A stretch of DNA of 5,198 nucleotides, from positions 1-5,198 of the forward strand of contig JAEYVB010000226.1 of NCBI GenBank assembly GCA_023429345.1, read 5' to 3'. A program made the position numbers and the translations under genes. This stretch comes from Planctomycetota bacterium (GTDB lineage: Bacteria > Planctomycetota > Phycisphaerae > Phycisphaerales > UBA1924). This document shows positions 3,790 to 5,198 of this stretch, piece after piece. Each line of letters opens with the position of its first letter. The first letter of the stretch is position 1. Under the pieces are notes generated by a model that worked only from the letters and a program-made list of their open reading frames with translations, ran no database searches and had not been told where the DNA came from.

Positions 3790-5198
3790 ATGTACATACT
3801 GCACGCCAACTGGTCGGGCTCGAAGCTCTGGTTCTGGGCCGAGTCCGCAGCGAAATGGGCCCAGCACGCGCCCGCCGCCCCCGACGAGGCCGGCGATGAC
3901 GACGACCTCGCGCACGAGGCCTCGGAGGCAGCGCCCGCACTCGCCGTCGCCCCGGCCCCGGTCATGGTCGCCGATGGCGCGCACCCCTTCGCCGCCGATG
4001 CCGACCAACTCCGCGACCTGCTCGCCAAACTCGGCATCCACTCCGAGCCCGGCGAGATCGAGCTCCAGCTTCCCGTCGCCGGCGGCATGCCGGTCCCCAG
4101 CAAGCGCCTCGCCCACGCCGTCGGGCACACCGCCGGCAACGGCTCCCGGCCCGAACTGACGAGGGTCCGCCTCGCCGCCGGGTCCCTCGAACATCCGGCC
4201 CTGGTGTCGGCCCTGGAATCGGCGGTCGCCGGCTCCGACGGCTGCACGCCCGGCTCCTCAACCGAGTTCTTCGCCGCGGCCTCGCTCCTGGCCCAGCACC
4301 TGCTCGCCCAGGAGCGCTTCATCCCCGGCCTGCGGCAGGACATCCAGGGAGAGCTCCACGGCGTATGGCAGCCGTGGGTGAGCGATGCCCGCGTGGCCGA
4401 GCGCGTCGCGATGCTCCTGGCCGCGATGCCGCCGATCGCCCGCGCCGCGGTCGACGAGCTGAACCACGAGCCCTGGCCGGTCCTGGAGGGCTTCCTCACC
4501 GCCGTGATCGACGCCGAGTGCCGCCGGGCCCTCCTCAGAGAGGACATGGAGGATTCGGTCCGCGAGAAGGATGCCGCGGCCGACCCGCAGGTCGCCTGGC
4601 TCCAGGGCCTGCTCGGCACCGCGCGCGGCGTCCCCGCGCGGGGCTCGGCCCGCACGGAGATGATCAAGAACGTCCGCCGCTGGATCTCCGGCCTCGAGGA
4701 CCGCGGCGTGAGCTCGGCGTGGCGGCTCTGCCTGCGGATCGGCGAGCCCGACGAGGCGGCCGTGCTCGGCGACATGGAAGAGCCCGGCGACACGGTCACC
4801 TGGCCGCTCAGCTTCCACCTCCAGTCGCAGGAGAACCCGCGGATCGTGGTGGACGCCTCGGATATCTGGCTGCTGCCCTCCGACTCGCTCACGATCGAAG
4901 GCAAACGCCTCGAGCAGCCGCAGGAGCTGCTCCTGAAGGAGCTCGGCCGCGCCTCGCGCCTCTACCCCAAGCTCGAGTCCGCGCTGAACGACTCCGAGCC
5001 CGAGAGCCTGGAGCTACCGACGCGCCTCGCGTACCAGTTCCTCCGCGAGGTCAAGCCCATCCTCGAGGAGCAGGGCTTCGGCGTCCTCGCCCCCGAGTGG
5101 TGGGATCAGCCCTCGGCGCGCCTCGGCGCCCGCCTCAAGCTCACCAGCGACGCCCTCGAGGTCATCCTCGGCGCCGAGTCCCCCGGCGTCACGCCCAC
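3790..5198 (+). CDS. SNF2-family DEAD/DEAH helicase, N-terminal 469 residues (3' end outside window)
   Basis: The frame runs open from ATG 3790 to the right edge without a stop (469 codons plus 2 bases). It opens MYILHANWSGSKLWFWAES, the start typical of large bacterial SNF2-like helicases. An acidic then Ala/Pro-rich linker (about 26-60) leads to HPFAADADQLRDLLAKLG (65-82). Family-like segments follow: LPVAGGMPVPSKRLAHAVGH (94-113), RFIPGL (176-181), LLAAMPPIARA (209-219), WRLCLRI (311-317) and WPLSFHLQ (338-345). The stretch FLREVKPILEEQGFGVLAPEWW (417-438) with RLGARLKL (443-450) matches the SNF2-helicase-associated domain (PF12419, formerly DUF3670). Family members are about 1000 residues, so the Walker A and DEAH motor motifs should lie beyond the edge. 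The expected role is ATP-driven DNA or nucleoprotein remodelling; the substrate is unknown. An in-frame ATG at 3772 is an alternative start (adds MGYARR). Neither has a clear Shine-Dalgarno; 3790 is preferred because it begins at the family N-terminus. Confidence 0.85.
   Translation, partial: MYILHANWSGSKLWFWAESAAKWAQHAPAAPDEAGDDDDLAHEASEAAPALAVAPAPVMVADGAHPFAADADQLRDLLAKLGIHSEPGEIELQLPVAGGMPVPSKRLAHAVGHTAGNGSRPELTRVRLAAGSLEHPALVSALESAVAGSDGCTPGSSTEFFAAASLLAQHLLAQERFIPGLRQDIQGELHGVWQPWVSDARVAERVAMLLAAMPPIARAAVDELNHEPWPVLEGFLTAVIDAECRRALLREDMEDSVREKDAAADPQVAWLQGLLGTARGVPARGSARTEMIKNVRRWISGLEDRGVSSAWRLCLRIGEPDEAAVLGDMEEPGDTVTWPLSFHLQSQENPRIVVDASDIWLLPSDSLTIEGKRLEQPQELLLKELGRASRLYPKLESALNDSEPESLELPTRLAYQFLREVKPILEEQGFGVLAPEWWDQPSARLGARLKLTSDALEVILGAESPGVTP

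Noticed and set aside
3699..4904. Long - strand open frame opposite the SNF2 gene (401 codons)
   Set aside because: Ser/Arg/Ala-rich antisense shadow overlapping the tRNA end. The + strand frame has clear SNF2-associated domain conservation.
1..5198. CRISPR array, insertion sequence or phage genes
   Set aside because: No regularly spaced direct repeats, transposase, integrase or phage structural motifs were seen in any frame.

Overview
This 5.2-kb window is very GC-rich and densely coding, with strong C/G bias at third codon positions and no mobile-element genes. It looks like a core chromosomal region. The gene families, the GC content and an intergenic palindrome that reads HGQDARAT-like in one frame suggest a planctomycete-type bacterium, perhaps Phycisphaerae. 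That assignment is inference from style; no diagnostic marker was aligned.

Layout, left to right. (1) Positions 1-1977, + strand: the 3' two-thirds or more of alaS (alanyl-tRNA synthetase), cut by the left edge just before motif 3. It retains the editing domain and the C-terminal C-Ala domain. (2) Positions 1978-2076: a short intergenic spacer holding two near-identical palindromes in opposite orientation, a REP/BIME-like pair. The first copy overlaps the alaS stop codon. (3) Positions 2077-2406, + strand: a small two-helix membrane protein of the AtpZ/AtpI family. (4) Positions 2415-3488, - strand: obgE (cgtA), a ribosome-assembly GTPase. It converges on atpZ with only 8 bp between the stop codons. 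(5) Positions 3489-3628: a 140-bp divergent spacer with a perfect 16-bp palindrome. (6) Positions 3629-3701, + strand: tRNA-Lys(UUU). (7) Positions 3702-3789: a spacer with two GC-rich hairpins. (8) Positions 3790 to the right edge, + strand: the N-terminal 469 residues of a large SNF2-type helicase, covering the SNF2-helicase-associated region. The ATPase motor lies beyond the window.

Three of the features (alaS, tRNA-Lys, obgE) belong to translation or ribosome assembly. AtpZ would act with the F1Fo ATP synthase, but no other atp gene is visible here. The SNF2 protein is the least understood gene. I do not see a complete novel system; the most unusual items are the inverted repeat pair that contributes the alaS stop codon, the 16-bp palindrome between obgE and tRNA-Lys, and the SNF2 locus running off the right edge.
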